Shown in pieces: positions 12,501 to 32,500 of a stretch of DNA of 64,000 bases. This stretch comes from Euglena gracilis (Eukaryota; Euglenida; Euglenophyceae; Euglenales). The notes below the pieces were generated by a model. It did no database searches, was not told where the DNA came from, and worked only from the letters and a program-made list of their open reading frames with translations. The stretch is taken from assembly GCA_039621445.1 (NCBI GenBank), contig CP154956.1, positions 53,485,561 to 53,549,560 of the forward strand. Reading direction: 5' to 3'. How positions within the stretch are numbered: position 1 is the first letter of the stretch; the number at the start of each line of letters is the position of its first letter. A program made the translations under genes and the position numbers.

Positions 12501-15232
12501 ATATTTTGGCACATTTCTTTTGTCACCAGGCAGAAATGCAGCTGAACAATCAGAGAGAGTGCCCAAATATATATGATTGAAATATACACGTATGCGAAAA
12601 AAGTCATCTGCGAGTTCAGCTACACAAAAAAGACCGACTTCCTGACTACTGTGCTGCCCATCTATCCCAAAACCTCCAGAAAGATCCGCTGTGGATTGGT
12701 CAATAATACACCCCGAAAGAACAACCTTCCACCACCAAAAATGTCCCCCCCCTTATTCATCACCACCACATTTCAACCCTCCATTCGCGTTCACCAACTT
12801 GCATTACTGAGTTGCGTCAAGTTCGAACCAAATCCACAATTTTCTTATGACTGGGCACGATGAAAATCAAATTTTCGACCAATTCTCTGGAGAGTTAACC
12901 CCAAAAAAATTCAATCAAACCCTCCCAATTGGAAAGCAACCCCAAAATTTATGCGACCCCCTGGGGACCAATGAGTGAATTTGAGCAACCCATGAAAATT
13001 AAGATGAAAAAGAGGGGAAATGCAGGAAAATATGAAAACGAAGCAAGCTTAAACAGACAAAAAAATTGAGCCATTTCAGGGAAAATTATCAAACTTGTCA
13101 AATCTGTGCCGTTTTGGGACATTATTTGTGTTGTTTCATTAGTTGTGTTGCTTCGAAAACCTCCTCCTCCATTTTTCTTTTTTAACAAGAGGAGACATTT
13201 TTTCTGTTGAACATTTATTCCAAATTGAAGCAACCCCTTGACGTGTACCATGAAGCAACCCCCAAATTTAAGAAATTGGCTCAAACGGGAATTTCAGCAA
13301 CGGGTTGCGTAAATCTGGATGGGGGGTGACACCTTGTCGTAGTTTGCGGCCATTTTGTGCTTCGGACTTGACCAGAAATTGCGTGGTTTGGAATAACCTC
13401 ACACACCCCTGCTTCCATTCTAACCAACCAAAGCAGGATTTGCAGGGTTTGCAAGTTTGAACTCCCAAGCCTCTTCGTGGCTCTCAACCTTGCGTTTGCA
13501 TGGTGCAACTTCATTGGTCCAAGGCTTTGGGGGGGGTCAATGTCTCTGGAGTACGTAATTTTTGGTGTTGCTATTGGGAAATGTTATGGTGATGAGGTAT
13601 CATTGGGGGACCAGGGTTTTTTTTAAGACCGGGGGGGGGAGGGGGTCGGCACCCACCCACCCACCCACCCCCTGTGGTGCACCCCCCCCCCCAGGGGAAG
13701 GGGGGGTCCCGGGGGGACACCCACTTTTGCCCGAAAATGGCCAAAATTGCTAAAAATAGCACCATTTTCAAAATTTTCGGCGCATACCCACCTGCCCCTA
13801 ACCCCCCCCCGGAGGGGGTCCAAGGGACCCACCCTCCCTCCCCCCCCCCCCGGGGGACGGGGTCCAATGCTGAAAAAAAACCCTGTGGGAGACATATGTG
13901 CTGCATTAATTTCCAAAACAATTTTTGGTTTTCCGGAAAATGCAAAACTGTCATGTTGGTTCGAAAGGTTCAAACACTCCTCGAAAGCATAAACAACGTT
14001 TTCTTTTGGAGGCTGCGGATTAACATTTTGGAAAAATGCGGGCAAAAAAGCCACACCTGATCCAACTTGGACGCATCTGTCAGAACCGCAGGGTCGGACA
14101 GGTCAGCCACCACATGGTGATAGCGAGGGTCGGACACACTGGATGGAGACCGGGCCACCCCCACCACAAAGGTGTCGGCCTCTGCCAGGGCACGCCTGCA
14201 CAACGCCTGGCCGATCCCCCGGGAAGTCCCTGAAAGAAAACAAAGCACATTATCCGTCATTGCCGGTCTGAAGTACTGGCAAACAGGGACTTTCTTGAGC
14301 CAACCAAGCGGTTTTGCGGGTTGGGGGCACAAAAAGTTGTGGCTGACCCTCCACCTTGGGGCAAAAAAAGCTGAAATTCAGCTGCCAGTGTAATACAAAA
14401 AAAAATATGCACGCGCTGGAAATTTTTGGGCTTTAAAGAGTCGAAAATCATGGTTTTGGACATCGTTTTTTCTTCAAAAAAAACAGCAAAAATGGATGCA
14501 AAATCACTTCAAAGCACCAGCGAAGGTTCTTTTTGGTTCTGAGGTGGGTCTCGGACCCCCCCCCCGTGCAAAACCAACGCTAACTTTCTTCCCCCGATAG
14601 CTGGTTGGAATCTTCAGCCAAAAAAATTAAGATAAAATGGGAAAAGGATTTAGCAAATGGCATTGTCCCATCAATGAGACCACTCCTTCAAGAAAATTTG
14701 GTGCGTTGTGCGTTGAGGCTCAGTTGCTCTGCACACAACTTGCATATTGTTGCCCCTCTGGGAGCTGTTGGCCCGGGGGGGGGGGGGATGCCAACCTCCC
14801 CTCCCATCTTGAGAAATACCCAGCCCGCAAACAGATGGCAAACATGTCGACCACAATCATTACAACACCAACAGACAATCACTTGGTCACTGGCCGACCC
14901 CCCAAGGAGGTGGACGACTGGTGTTTTCATGACTGACTGGTTTTTGGTCCGGACCCCCTCCCCCGGGTAGAGTGGTAAAAAGCAATTAAAATGACCCGGC
15001 GCCGAAGGCACCGGAAAAATTTTCGGCCTTTTTTCACATTTTTTCCTTTGGATTCCAGAGTGGCCGACCCCCTCCCTGGGGAGGAGTGAATGATACTGGT
15101 TTCCCGAAAAAAGGTGAGTGGCTGGTTTTTGGAAGAGTGCCCCCCCACCTCCACGGGGGTCGACAAAAATTGTATGAACACAAACAACCTTTGGAAGAAC
15201 ATACCAGTAATTATGAACCATCGAGAAGACAT
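9525..15232 (-). CDS. Short-chain dehydrogenase/reductase, sepiapterin-reductase-like
   Basis: NAD(P)H-dependent SDR of about 250 residues, the usual length for the class. Exons: 15232-15205, 14229-14057, 12403-12278, 11030-10986, 10698-10567, 10331-10289, 9747-9725 and 9707-9525. The 28-nt first exon (MSSRWFIIT plus one base) joins through a GTATGT...TTTCTTTCAG intron to complete the cofactor motif TGTSRGIG. Later exons give VNNAG, the catalytic Ser in VNVSSGA, and the YxxxK pair as YCCSK. GLRVFSVYP joins GIVATEMQ (the usual 'PGxVxTxM' turn) across a non-GT-AG intron. The C-terminus TIRATAPDQF...NLAEEEA is typical of fungal and bacterial small SDRs. Introns 1, 2, 4 and 5 are GT-AG; introns 3 and 6 are not. 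A 17-base out-of-frame insertion (9724-9708) separates EMQ from TIRATAPDQF. The exact substrate is not deducible; the sepiapterin reductase resemblance is general. Confidence 0.9.
9748..10288 (-). other. Non-conventional intron 6 of the SDR gene (541 nt)
   Basis: Joins FSVYP to GIVATEMQ. The 5' end holds CCAGGGCGTCG (10287-10277); the 3' end holds its perfect 11-base complement CGACGCCCTGG (9763-9753). CCCAG is repeated at both exon junctions. There is no GT at the 5' border. The intron contains an A/T-rich block with ATACGTATAT-type repeats at about 9940-10080. Confidence 0.87.
14230..15204 (-). other. Conventional GT-AG intron 1 of the SDR gene (975 nt)
   Basis: GTATGT donor right after the 28-nt first exon and a pyrimidine-rich TTTTCTTTCAG acceptor. 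It restores TG-TSRGIG exactly, so this gene mixes conventional and non-conventional introns. It carries a copy of the ACCAGTCAGTCACT-type element family (14930-15165). Confidence 0.88.
14930..15165. repeat. ACCAGTCAGTCACT-family element, SDR intron 1
   Basis: CATGACTGACTGGTTTTTGG (14928) and GTGAGTGGCTGGTTTTTGGA (15112) bound CCGGCGCCGAAGGCACCGG (14998) with flanking G/C runs. Same family as 24000-24250, 41455-41510, 54990-55212 and 55855-56128. Confidence 0.55.
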
Positions 15233-15470
15233 AGTGGAAGAACTACACAGGGAAAGAGGGAGTACAAGGAATAAAATTGGGATGCATCTATCGATTTCTT
15301 TCTGCCTCTGTGTATGTGTGTGCTGTGTCAATGTGTGTATCAGCGCTCCCACATGCGCGTGCGTGTGTGCGTGCGTGTGCGTGCGTGCTCATGTCTCTGT
15401 GTGTGTGTGTGTGTGTGTGTTTGTATGTGTGTGTGGGTGGGTGGGTGAGTGGGTGGGTGGGTGTGCGTGT

Positions 15471-15900
<430 letters not shown>

Positions 15901-16727
15901 TGTGTTAATTTGTGTTAGTGATGTGTAAATATGCGGGCATGCTTGATTGTGTATGCAATCAGGGAATTTTTGAAGATGGGGGGAATCCAGCCAGCCAGCC
16001 CCTGAGGGTCCACTGAATTAAAATTAGCCAGCCTGGCACAGGGATTTAGCAGAAACGCAAATGGCACAAAGCGACGAAAATTTTGGTGAAAGGGGCACAG
16101 ATGATGTTCTTGAGGGTTCCAGTGTAATTTGGGAAAAATTTTGACTGAAAAATGCCACCCAGTTGGTTTTTTAGCCAATTTTTGGATACCCGCCAGGTTT
16201 AGTCCCAGCAGCCGGCCGCTGTACCCCCTGCTCAACCGGGTTTCAAAAAATCCCCTAACGCTTGTGCACCCTTTTGAAGAGCTGCTTTCGCTCAATGGTG
16301 CAATGACTTTCCATTCACCCAGAAGGGTCAGGAAAATAAGGCATCATTCAGAAAAAGGAAACGCGAAGACAGTTGAAATATTTGCTGAAGGACCACACAC
16401 AACCTCGCCCCAATTTTTTTCGCGAAGAAAATTCCTTCCACATTTTACCAGAGACTATCCGAAAATTCCCCACCTTTTGTTGATTTCTGAACAACCTAAC
16501 GAAGGATTCTTTTTGCTTTCTGCATAGATCATCCTCTGTCTGGCAACTGGCCCGATTCCAATAAGGACGTTGGCTTAAATTGGCAGGAACTGAGTGATTC
16601 ATTCCACCACAACTGCCTGAGATAATAAACACATTGAAGTCTCCAGGAAAAAAAAAACGACACACAGTTCCCTGGAAAGGTGAAAGGGGAAGGTTTATGA
16701 CCCCTTCGGTAGCACTGACGCTGTTCA

Positions 16728-22218
<5,491 letters not shown>

Positions 22219-22544
22219 TGCCGCCCCAGCCGGAGGGGGTGGGGCTGCGGGACCAGAATGAGACGGGAGGACCCGGCGCCACAGTGCCCACCACCGGTGC
22301 ATTGTTGTGTGGGGGTTGCGGTCAAGGTGTGTGCCCCCCACCCAAATAATACACCGGCAGCCTAAAAAGAAAGAAAACAAGGAGGAAAATTGATGCAGGA
22401 AATGAGTGCCATTGTGCCCAAAATGCCCCAAAAAATCCCCAAAATGCCCAAAATGCCCAAAAGCCCAAAATGCCAAAAAAAAATCGACTGTTAGTAACTG
22501 TTGAGGGGCTTTTGGGTCGATTTTCAACTTTGAAATTTTGCCCA

Positions 22545-22622
22545 AATATCATGCCCCCCCCCCCTGACTTCGTGTGTCGAAATAATAAACCTGGGATTTA
22601 TAATTGGGGGGGGGGTCGGTCC
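22545..22622. repeat. Short AATAATA/poly-C element fragment
   Basis: CCCCCCCCTGACTTCGTGTG, AATAATAAACC and a G-run: a reduced version of the AATAATACCCC plan, between the MDC1-like and SET genes. Confidence 0.4.
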
Positions 22623-23057
22623 TGTCGATGAACATCTTTGACCATGAAACTGGTGTCTGCAGAAACAACGAATAAGCGGACCCCATCTTCTGTATGCATT
22701 TTCATAAAGCATGTGGACGATCTAGGTGCACAATGCGGTTGAAAAAAGCTGCGATGTGGATTGGGGACGAAATCCAAACGGGTGGAATTGCACCACACAG
22801 AGTCATTGCCAGGTGAACCCACCTCACAGCGTCAAAGGCGTGAGGTGTGAGGTGTGAGGTGCCAGAAAGTCAATAAAGCGCCGAATCTGTGCTGGGGCAT
22901 TTGGTTGCAGGCGAGCCTGGTGGACGGGGAGGCTGGGTTAGAACCATCAGCAAGCGAGGGTGAGTGGCCTGGAGGCCTGGGCAGCACAGGCAGTGGAAGC
23001 AGTCAGGGGTCTGAGGGGCAGCCAGGGGCAGCCCCTGGCCCTGTGGTGCAAACCGGG

Positions 23058-23141
23058 TCAGCTGAGCCGCCGCCGCTTTGTATATTGCCCTGTGTCCACA
23101 TCCTGTGACATGGGTTTGCTTCCCAGTTTAAAAACCTCAAC

Positions 23142-23210
<69 letters not shown>

Positions 23211-23373
23211 CGTGCATGCAGGCGCATGTGTATGCGCGAATGTGTGTGTGTTTAACTGGGGAAATGCAGATAAATGTGGTTTTCTGGTTCCTTGCATGAG
23301 CACATTCACAAAAGCAAACTGATACATGCATAAACATGACACAGCCTAATGCGTATCAGAACACACACACACA

Positions 23374-23470
<97 letters not shown>

Positions 23471-23485
23471 CTTACACATTCAAAC

Positions 23486-23520
<35 letters not shown>

Positions 23521-26500
23521 ACACGCATACACACACCGGTGCGTCAGGCAGCTGCTGCCGGAAAACAGCGGTGAACACAAACTCTGCATCCACAAAGAGC
23601 TCCTTTGGGGCAGCAGGGAACTGCGCGGCGCACCACTCAGTGTCCTCCGGGCACGTCACGACCCTGAAGCGGGCCAGGTCGGTGGGGGCCTTCGTCACCA
23701 CCTCTGCCCCTGTGCGAGCCGGAAACGAGGGGCTGGGGCGCGCGAAATCCGCAGCCTCTTTTGAAAAGCGGGAGGGCGTTGGGCGGTTTTGATATATTGC
23801 ACAGTCCCATGCTCGTGCGATCCTGCCTGGGGGTCGCACCGGCGAGCAGGGATAGTGGACTCCCCAGCAAATTTTTGTTATTTGTCTTCAATGCCACTCT
23901 TCAAAAAAAAAGTTACCCACTGCTATTTTTCGGTCCTTGTCGGTCTGGGACCATTTGCAGTTGGGGGGGATGCGGGCAATACTATTGATGACCGACCCGG
24001 GGGGTTCACTTTTTTATTTCAAAAAAAACCAGTCAATCACTTTTCAAACACCAATCACCCACATCCACCCCCCCCCGGGTCGCTCCCCCCGGGTCACTTG
24101 GACCAAAATGGAATGAAAATCAATGCAGCTTGACCAAACCCCCACAAATTATCCCGGCCAGGGGCCACTCTCAGCCAGTCCGACCCACGAGGGCCTGGTG
24201 CCAAAACCAGTCAATTACTTCGAAAAAACCAGTCATTCGCCCCCTGGGGGGTGGGGGGCTTAAATATTCAGCACGTTTAAGTAACGGCATATGCGGGCCC
24301 CCGATGGTCAAGGGGGCGGGATCAACATCCGAGACCTGCCTCAGGTGCTGGGGGGGGGGGGGAGGGCATACCGGCGTAGTGGAGGATGTCCCCCAGACCG
24401 GCCTGCGGTGTGGAGGAGGTCTGGAACGGCACGTTGGGGCCGATCGCAAACCGCCACCCGGCGAACACGGGCCCGTTCGCCCGCGCCCGCTGGAGCGCCT
24501 CGGAGAGGCGGAAGCCGTGCTGGCGCTCCACCGCCCGCACGTCGGCGCGGGCAGCCGCCGGTTTCCGAGACACCCAAACTGAAGCTTGCACTTCAGGTGT
24601 GCGTCAGTTGGAGACACGTGCATGGAAAGAGTCGTGCCACTTGGGACAGCCAGACGACTGAATGACTTGTTGACTGAGGTTGGGATACCTGAAACGACCT
24701 TGCCAATATGCACTTGCCAAAGCTGTTCTAAATCACTGTTGTTCATGGATATTCTCACACCATCACTAATTGACGATAGAAGCCAATGGCTGAACACCGG
24801 ACAGAGCGAACTTGTGGGGGTCGACGAAGCGGCCCTGGCGAATGCTGCGGAGGACAGCGACCATCCACGTCCCCCGACGCATGCGCAACAATGCACGGAA
24901 GTCGGGCGACGCCAGGGCCACAGGGCGGCGGGGCACACGAATCCGCCACCCAGCCCACCGTCACGATGTGCGGGGCCACGCAGAGGGCGCAGAGGAACTT
25001 CGCCGTCCGCATCAGCTTCGCGCACACGAGGTGCGTGCAGCGGCCCAGGTCCCCGATGCTGTCCAGCAGCGTGGCCCCTGTGCGCAACCCCACCGGAGTG
25101 CAAGGCCGAAGCCACCCCCATCCCATTGGGCTGTTGCATACATGAGGCCAACGACGATTCTCATCCACGGCAGGGGTGTGTGCTTCTTCCAGCCACATCC
25201 CATGGTTGTGTGGTTGGTCATGGGAGTGCCCCCACAGCCCTATCGTTTTTTTTTTTTGCACCGACGGCTCGGTGATCAATTGCTCCATCATCTCAGCAGC
25301 AGCCTAATACGGCAAGGTTGGGCTGCTTGCCACAGTTACTGTTTGCCCTGCATGACCCCTCTTCATGGGTGGCTGAGGGCCTCGCCGCACACCCCATTGG
25401 GAGCCTGCGGAGTTTTTTCCTCTCAGTGGTTGTGGTCTCTGGTGGATTGGTTTGCTTTTTCGCAAGGCAAAATGCCCACCCTGACCAGTTTCCCTATTCT
25501 CTCCCTCACGCCTTTTGTGACTGACATTTTACGTTCCAAGGGGCCAGGGAGGCATGCATCCCTGTGCAGCATGATGCCAAAGAACCTTCCCTTCCGGTCC
25601 TCGTCCAGGCACGTACCGATTGTCTTGCCAACAGAAATTATTTTTGCAGCACATCCTGCTGGACTCTCTGTTCTTTCTGGGCTGGGTTGGAAGCCACAAT
25701 TCATCATCCACCAGGCGGAGAGTGGCCCCACCTTGCGGATCGTTGGACGCGGTGTCCAAAGAGAACAAATGTCCCAGCGGCATGGGACTGCCCAGCACCT
25801 TCTCCTCGCCTTCCTCCCCTTCACCTCATTCACATCACGTTCACAGGGAGATATTGAGCGTCCTTCAGCCGTCTCGCCCGTCGTTCCAAATGCATGTTGT
25901 CCTTTTTGCAAGATACGCACCCCTCACCTCCCAGAGCATATCTATGGCTGATGTCTCAGGTTCGATCTGGCACACATCTCCCCATTCGCGCAATGCAGTG
26001 GGGGGTGCCTGGAAGCTCAGGGTATCATATAGACCCTTGGCATGCCTCATGCAGCCATTGTGGGTAAAAATTCCAGATCCGTCTTTGTTGGGATGGGTTT
26101 CCTCCTGAAGGTGGTCGCACCATCACTTTTTTGCGTTGGCCCCTCCTGCCCCCTCCTGGCAACATCTGACCCTGCGACTTGTGCAAAGACTGACATTTGG
26201 CACATCCACATTTAACTTCGGCAACCGCTACCTATTCATGACCATTTGCCTCGAAAGTGCACAAGAATTCTGGGGCCGGTAGGGTGTGTGCTCCGCCTTT
26301 TTGACCATCCGAAGTTGTGCGATGTGCAGGTGAGTTCCTCCAATTGGTCCGGGGCGGTCTCCACCTCTAGACGTTTCTTTGTCACCCGCTGGGTTGGCAG
26401 CTCCGTTTGCATTGCCATCTGGTATCGGCCTCCAGTTGGACCTTTGGTTGGCCGAATTGTTCTTTTAATTCCCCCAAAAACACTTCCCTTGACCTTGTGT

Positions 26501-29500
26501 CCGACCATCCCACCTCGGCATGCCACGCAAACTGCGGTATCGCATCCTTGCACATTGACTGCCCCCCTCCCCCGTTCTCCTGCGACACTCGGCTCAAGAT
26601 TGCAATGTTTGGAAATGGCCTAAACCCCCCCCCACTTACTAACCCCCCCCACTTACTAACCCCCCCCCCACTTACTAACCCCCCCCACTTACTAACCCCC
26701 CCCCCCCTCGGGCCGACCAACCAAACCGGGACTTATAAACCCCCCCCCTTCGGGGAAGGAAAATGAAAGCCGCCGGGGCCGATTTTTTTGGCCTCAAACC
26801 ACCCAAAAACTGATTTTTGGCCCTTTTTTTGAGATCGACCATCATCAAAAAGGCCATTTTTGACCAAATTTACCAAAAATTGCCATTTTGGGGGGTTTTG
26901 GGGTCATTTTTGGGGTTCGGCTTTTCACCAACAATTCCGGGACTTATAAACCCCCCCCCACTTACAAACCCCCCCCTTCGGCCGACCAACCAAACCGGAT
27001 CCTACTAACCCCGGGGGGTTTATAAGTGGGGGGGGGTTTATGCTTTCTTAATAGTACTAAGGGAGCCATATGTCACCAAAATGTGCACGTTATGCTCTGT
27101 TTCGAAGTTCAATGCACGTGTGGGTGCGGATTTTCTGCCCCTTCTCACGCGAGGTTCTAACGTGGGCGTCCCACACACGGCCCTGAGCGGAGCTCTGCAC
27201 GGGGGGCATGGTGCTTCATCAGCACCCTGCCTATTTGTTTGTTTGTTTGTTTTTTTGTGCCCCATCTTAACGAAAGTCTGGGAGGAGCTGACTTACTATC
27301 ACTCACAAGAACACAATCCACAAGCAAGACAATATGACGAGAAATGTGGGGAGGGGGGGTTGAATGACCACCAACACGTTACTCAATAATACAAATCACC
27401 CACTTGAGTGTCCCTGTGTTTGCACACTCCCACGATGCACCGAGTCAACCATACCCATGGCTCTCAACTTTTTCGCCTGCTTAGTGTCCAGGACGATGCC
27501 TGTGCACATGATGGCCGGGGCACTGTCACCTGTGGGGGAGAATGGGTCACGCCAACAGGACGTCAACCACCAGCCCAAATACTTAAAAAATTCTGCCTCC
27601 GTCCATTCCTTCAACACACACAGACAGACATACACGTGTGCAAGGCCCAGTGCGTAGGAGGCAAACCGGAAGCGTCTCGTGCGCGGCCGGGTGGACTGTG
27701 GCCGGCCGCCTCGGAGGAACTGTCAGACTTTGCTGCTGGGGGCCGGGGTGCTGGGGAAGGCGGCCGCGATGCATTCTTTGGGGCGGAGGACTTCCTACGC
27801 ACAACCGCGGTGGTGGCAGCACCGTGGGTTGGTGGACGGGAGGTCTTCGATGGCGGGTGACCGGTGGCAAAGCATACCGAGTATGTGGGCAATGCCAATC
27901 CGCACACGCGGGGGACGGGGTGGATTGCCTGGGCACAGGACAGGGGCACACGAGGGCCGGGCGGTGCGGGCTCGCGGCGCGGACCGCTTCTGGCCGTCGG
28001 CGGAGTCCGCGGAGAGCCGCTTGCTGCGGCGGGTGCCGGCGGCCGGATAGTCGGCGGCCGCCTCCCGGCCAGGCGCCGCGAGACGCGCAGACCGCGGGGG
28101 TGGGGGATGAGGCAGAGGTGAAGGGAGGGGTGGCGGGGGCACTGCGACGCCTGATTGTCCCCAGACGGGTTCTGGGCGGCAGGGTTTGTGCTGGGTGCTG
28201 GGGAGGCAACGCGGCAGGGTGGGGCGGCTTGAATGGTGAGTGTGGATGGCTGGGCTTGGCCAACAATAAACCACGTTGTGCTGTCAACCCCTATGCACAT
28301 CCATTCAAACACCTGTGTGACGTACGTATCTGTGCATGTTTAGTGTGCATGCGTACGTGTTGTATGTGCGCCAGCATGCGCATGTGTGGTGTGTGGTGTG
28401 TACATGCGTGCATGTTGTGTGAGTAAAAAAAAACACACATGCAGAATGTCAAATGTCACCTCCTTTCCAAAAAGCCACAGTGCCACGCGCGCTCACACAC
28501 AGGCACACAACGCTCTACCCTGCACAGGCTTGGCGGCATCTGCCGGCACCAAACCAGCTAAGCAGGCTGACGTCTGGGGGCCTCCGTGACTCACGGTCTT
28601 GGTGTCTGTCGGAGGGAAGAGCCTTGCACGAGCACGAGAAGAGGACAGGGCAGAGGTCTGCAGAAAGAGTCCCTTTGAAACTTCCATCGACCCCAGCTGT
28701 GGTGAGGATAATAATATTTTATGGCGTTGCCCAACCTCCCACCAGATTCTGGCAGCATCCTTCTCAACTGTGGCACTGACAGAGATGGCCACCACCCTGG
28801 GCTACGCGCTATGATGTGAAAACATTTCAAGCAACATGCAAACATAAGAAGCACATAGCATTGAAGCTGTCAGCACATCAACTTTTCCATCCCAGGAACT
28901 GGTGCGCACCAACAATGCACCTGTTAGACCACCTGATTTCAACCCCCAGGGGGGCGACCAACACAGCGTATTTACCAATCCCCCCTGGTCCTGGTGAGGG
29001 AGTTGTCACCTGAAAGGACCACAAACACATACTCAGGGGACTACTTCTCAACAGAGTCAGCAGGGAAAATACCCCAATGCAACGACTCCCGCAAACATTC
29101 AGCCCCCAGGGGATTCCAGGGGAGGTTGGTTTTAGACCCCGGTGCCTGCCGACCAAGCCAATTTTTCTTGAAAACGCTCATTTTCGGGCCCTGCCCTAGG
29201 GGAGTCGAAATCGCCCTCCCCCCCTGCCTGCCCACAGCAGCCATGCCCCCCATCCCCTGGGGGGCCTGGTTTTAGGGGTCAAACAAGGTTTTTCACAGGC
29301 TTGACTGTCAATGCCCGAATTCTACAAAATATCTCATAGAGGATTCGCAAACCTGCATCCTAAACCTACAGCAATGCCCACCCTTTAAATGGTATGCTTA
29401 TACAAATGATTGATTTGTGCAAACAACCTGATCAACTCTCTGACGGCTCAATTCTACCCACTTTATTTTTTACATGTTTTTTTGCATGCCTCCGTTCAGT

Positions 29501-32500
29501 ACCAGCTCCGTTCAGTAAACTTCAGAACCTCCACAACCAGCTGCAGGGCGTCAGAAAGCGAGCAAAGGGGCGGAGCCACCTCCAGGGCACCATGGCGCTG
29601 GCAGCAGAAGATCGTAAAAATCAACAAATGAAGGTCTGGCATGTCACAAGCAGTTGAAAACCCTGGACCTTAATCTTTCAAAATTTGACAATTTGAACGG
29701 TGTGTGCAAATGCTCACCGACACAAAAATGTGAGATCCGTCGCATAAACCCCCCCGAGGTTCTTGAAATCCTGCCCATTATAACGAGGGGGTATGGCAGG
29801 GGTCGATATAAAGGCAGGTGGGGGGGTCCGGACCCTCCCCCCGGTCCAGCAGGACACCCCCCACCTAAATCCCATACGCCCTCATATCGAACCCTGGAGT
29901 ATGGGCCTGGGTGATCTGGCGGGAAAGCGGCAACCAAATGGGGGGTGGCTGTTCCCGGGGGTGGGGGTCGCAACCCCAGGGAGGTTGTAAGGCTGGGGTT
30001 CGTTTGCCCATCCTCACATATGTTTCAATAGAAAAACTCCATTTCTGATGCCAGCACACCTGTTTTCCCATGTGGCGGGGCTGGAGGCTTCCCTCCGGAG
30101 GAGCCCTACGCAGAGTCACAACATCAGAGACCACACCCCGTCGGGCACACGCAAACAAATACGCACACCTAAACAGCAGCAGCAACAAGCAAACAAGCAA
30201 GAAAGCAAGCAAGCAAACAAACAAAGCAAAGCAAAACAACACGAAACAAAACCAGCAAGCAAGCAAACACACACACACCCCTACCGCGCACACACCGCTG
30301 GCACAGAACCCGCCATACTCGGCAACAGGTCAGCCGCGTGGACCAGCAGCTTACGCCGGCGACTCGGCGGGGCACCGCCCTCCGCCGTGCCTTGGGCCGC
30401 AAGCTGGGCACACGGCCGGGCCCAACCGCACGCGTGATCGCAGTGCATTTCATTCACACCCTGCGTCCTCTCAGATAGTGACACATGCTCATAAGTAACG
30501 GGAATTCCCCAATGCACGGGACCCCGTCCAGGGGCTTTGAGTCCCCGTGCCTGACTGAAGCCCCACCCCTTCCGACGGCACTGATCCAACCCACACCACC
30601 CCAACCATCCACCACACTCTCCCGCAGCCCGCGGAAGCAGCGTAGCCCGTAAGTGCTTAAATCCCCTGAGCCGTGGGACAGGCCCGCCCGTAAGGTAAAG
30701 TAACCCGTACACTGCGGGGAACGCTGTGCAGACCGGGGCAGTCCAGCCGTGGGCGGAGGCCGATGTCGAGCGGGGCCCGGAACGCATGGCTGACCGTGGC
30801 CCGCCGCTTCCCCGCTCGCACGTCCGGCCTCCGCGGCGGGGGCTCTGCGGGGGCTGGGGGACCTGGGGGACCGGGACGGCAATGGGTTGGGCCATCGCCC
30901 ACCCCACTGGGGCCGAGGGAGGGAGGGCGGGAGGGGGAGAGAGGCCAGCAAGGCTAAGACGGGGGCGGGAGACACACGTGGGTGGGGGGCACACCCTCGC
31001 CCTCCCCGTCGCTGTCCAGCACGATGGCGGGGGACCGTCGCCCCAGGGCTGCGGCGGTAGGCTTCGCCCGCCGCGCGGCCGGCCGGCGGCGGAGGCCGAG
31101 GGGGGCCGGCGGGGGCGACTCCGGTCCGCCGGGCGGGGGGCCGTCGACCGCCGGCGCTTCGGCCCCCGGCAGGCCGGTGCTGCCCCGGAGGAGATTGTCC
31201 AACGCAGGGTTTAAACGTTTCCTCTCCATTTGTCTGTCCATATGAGGCACTTCCTGCCTCGGGATTTCCATACGTTTCCTCCTCCATCCACGTAAATCCA
31301 TCCGCTCACCGAAGTCGTAAACAGGACGCATGCTGGCCAAAACCCAGTGAACATCATACCATTCTGGGGGTCGAACATTCTGGGGATCGAACAACACGGA
31401 TCCTGATGGTTTTGTGGGGGGGGGAGGGCGTTGGCACCCTTCCAGAGAACGAACGGAGCACATCCAGCAATCCATATCCAGCCTCTGGCCTGACCGGGGC
31501 AGCGGGGAGGGGGCAGCAGTCCACCGCGAGGGGCAGTGGCGCAGGTTGGCCGGGGGACGACACGGCTGGTACTGGGGCTGGGAGAACCGGGGCCGGACTT
31601 GGATCCGTGTCCGCCTTCGGCTGGCTAAGGCCCCTTCTTGCACCGTGGGGGGGTCGGCCCTAAAGTGGGTTGTTGGGCGGGCTGGAATGAGGCTGCCGGT
31701 TGCCCCCCCGGGAACGACTGCGGAACATGGTCAGACCACGAAAAAGGTCGAACTTTGAAAGAAAACTCGTGCCAGCACTGTCCGGAGGTTCGGAACTTGT
31801 TGGGGATAAGCTAGGGGGGGGGGGATTGATATTGGACGCCATCGGAAAATTGCGGAAAATTGTGGAGAAAATTGAGGAAATTGCGGAAAAATTGCAGAAA
31901 AATTGATTTCGGGAATGCACACTTTTCTACTGGAGGGGACTTAAAAAAATTCACAATTTGGTCATTTTGCAACATAGGCGCAAATTTTGAGCTGGTGTTC
32001 ATTTTTTTTAAAAAAAAACAACGAAAAGGTCCAAAGGCATGATTTTTGTTTTGGGGGGGGAACATGCTGTTTCTGGAAATATGGAAATTCTTGAATGATA
32101 AATCCAAAAATAGAAAAAAAATCGCCAAAAACTTTGGCCTCAGGAAAAAAATCTGGTTCAATGCGGAGTTTTTCCCAAAAGACCCAGACAATAAATTTTG
32201 GCAAATTTTGGGAAATTTGCGATAAAATAACACAAAAGGCACCTGGGTTCCCTTGTAAAACGTTCGAGAACTGGCCGAAACTTATCTCAGTTCCGCTTCA
32301 AGTTCATGCAGAATAATAACAACCACACCCAATAACCTATCCCTGTCCTTTAAAAAAAACAACGAAAAAACGCTGGAGCTTTTGAGCTGGACTCCCCCCT
32401 CAGAGATCCTGAAGCAACACAGCAAGGTTGACCTGAGGCGCTTGACCGCCACTCCACACCCCCTGGTCTTGAACCAGATTTTGTGTAGTGCTGGCCTATT

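Larger units (their letters stand above)
25078..27454 (-). other. Conventional GT-AG intron inside the first BRCT domain (2377 nt)
   Basis: GTATGG donor after KKLRAMG and a CACAG acceptor before ATLLDSIGD, phase 1, preserving the BRCT fold. The body contains an ACTTACTAACC-type element (26617-27045) and an open-frame-rich block (25300-26560). Confidence 0.8.

Noticed and set aside
24812-25951. 379-codon plus-strand open frame
   Set aside because: Its first part is antisense to the BRCT exon at 25077-24939, and no protein-family motif is seen; the minus strand explains it better.
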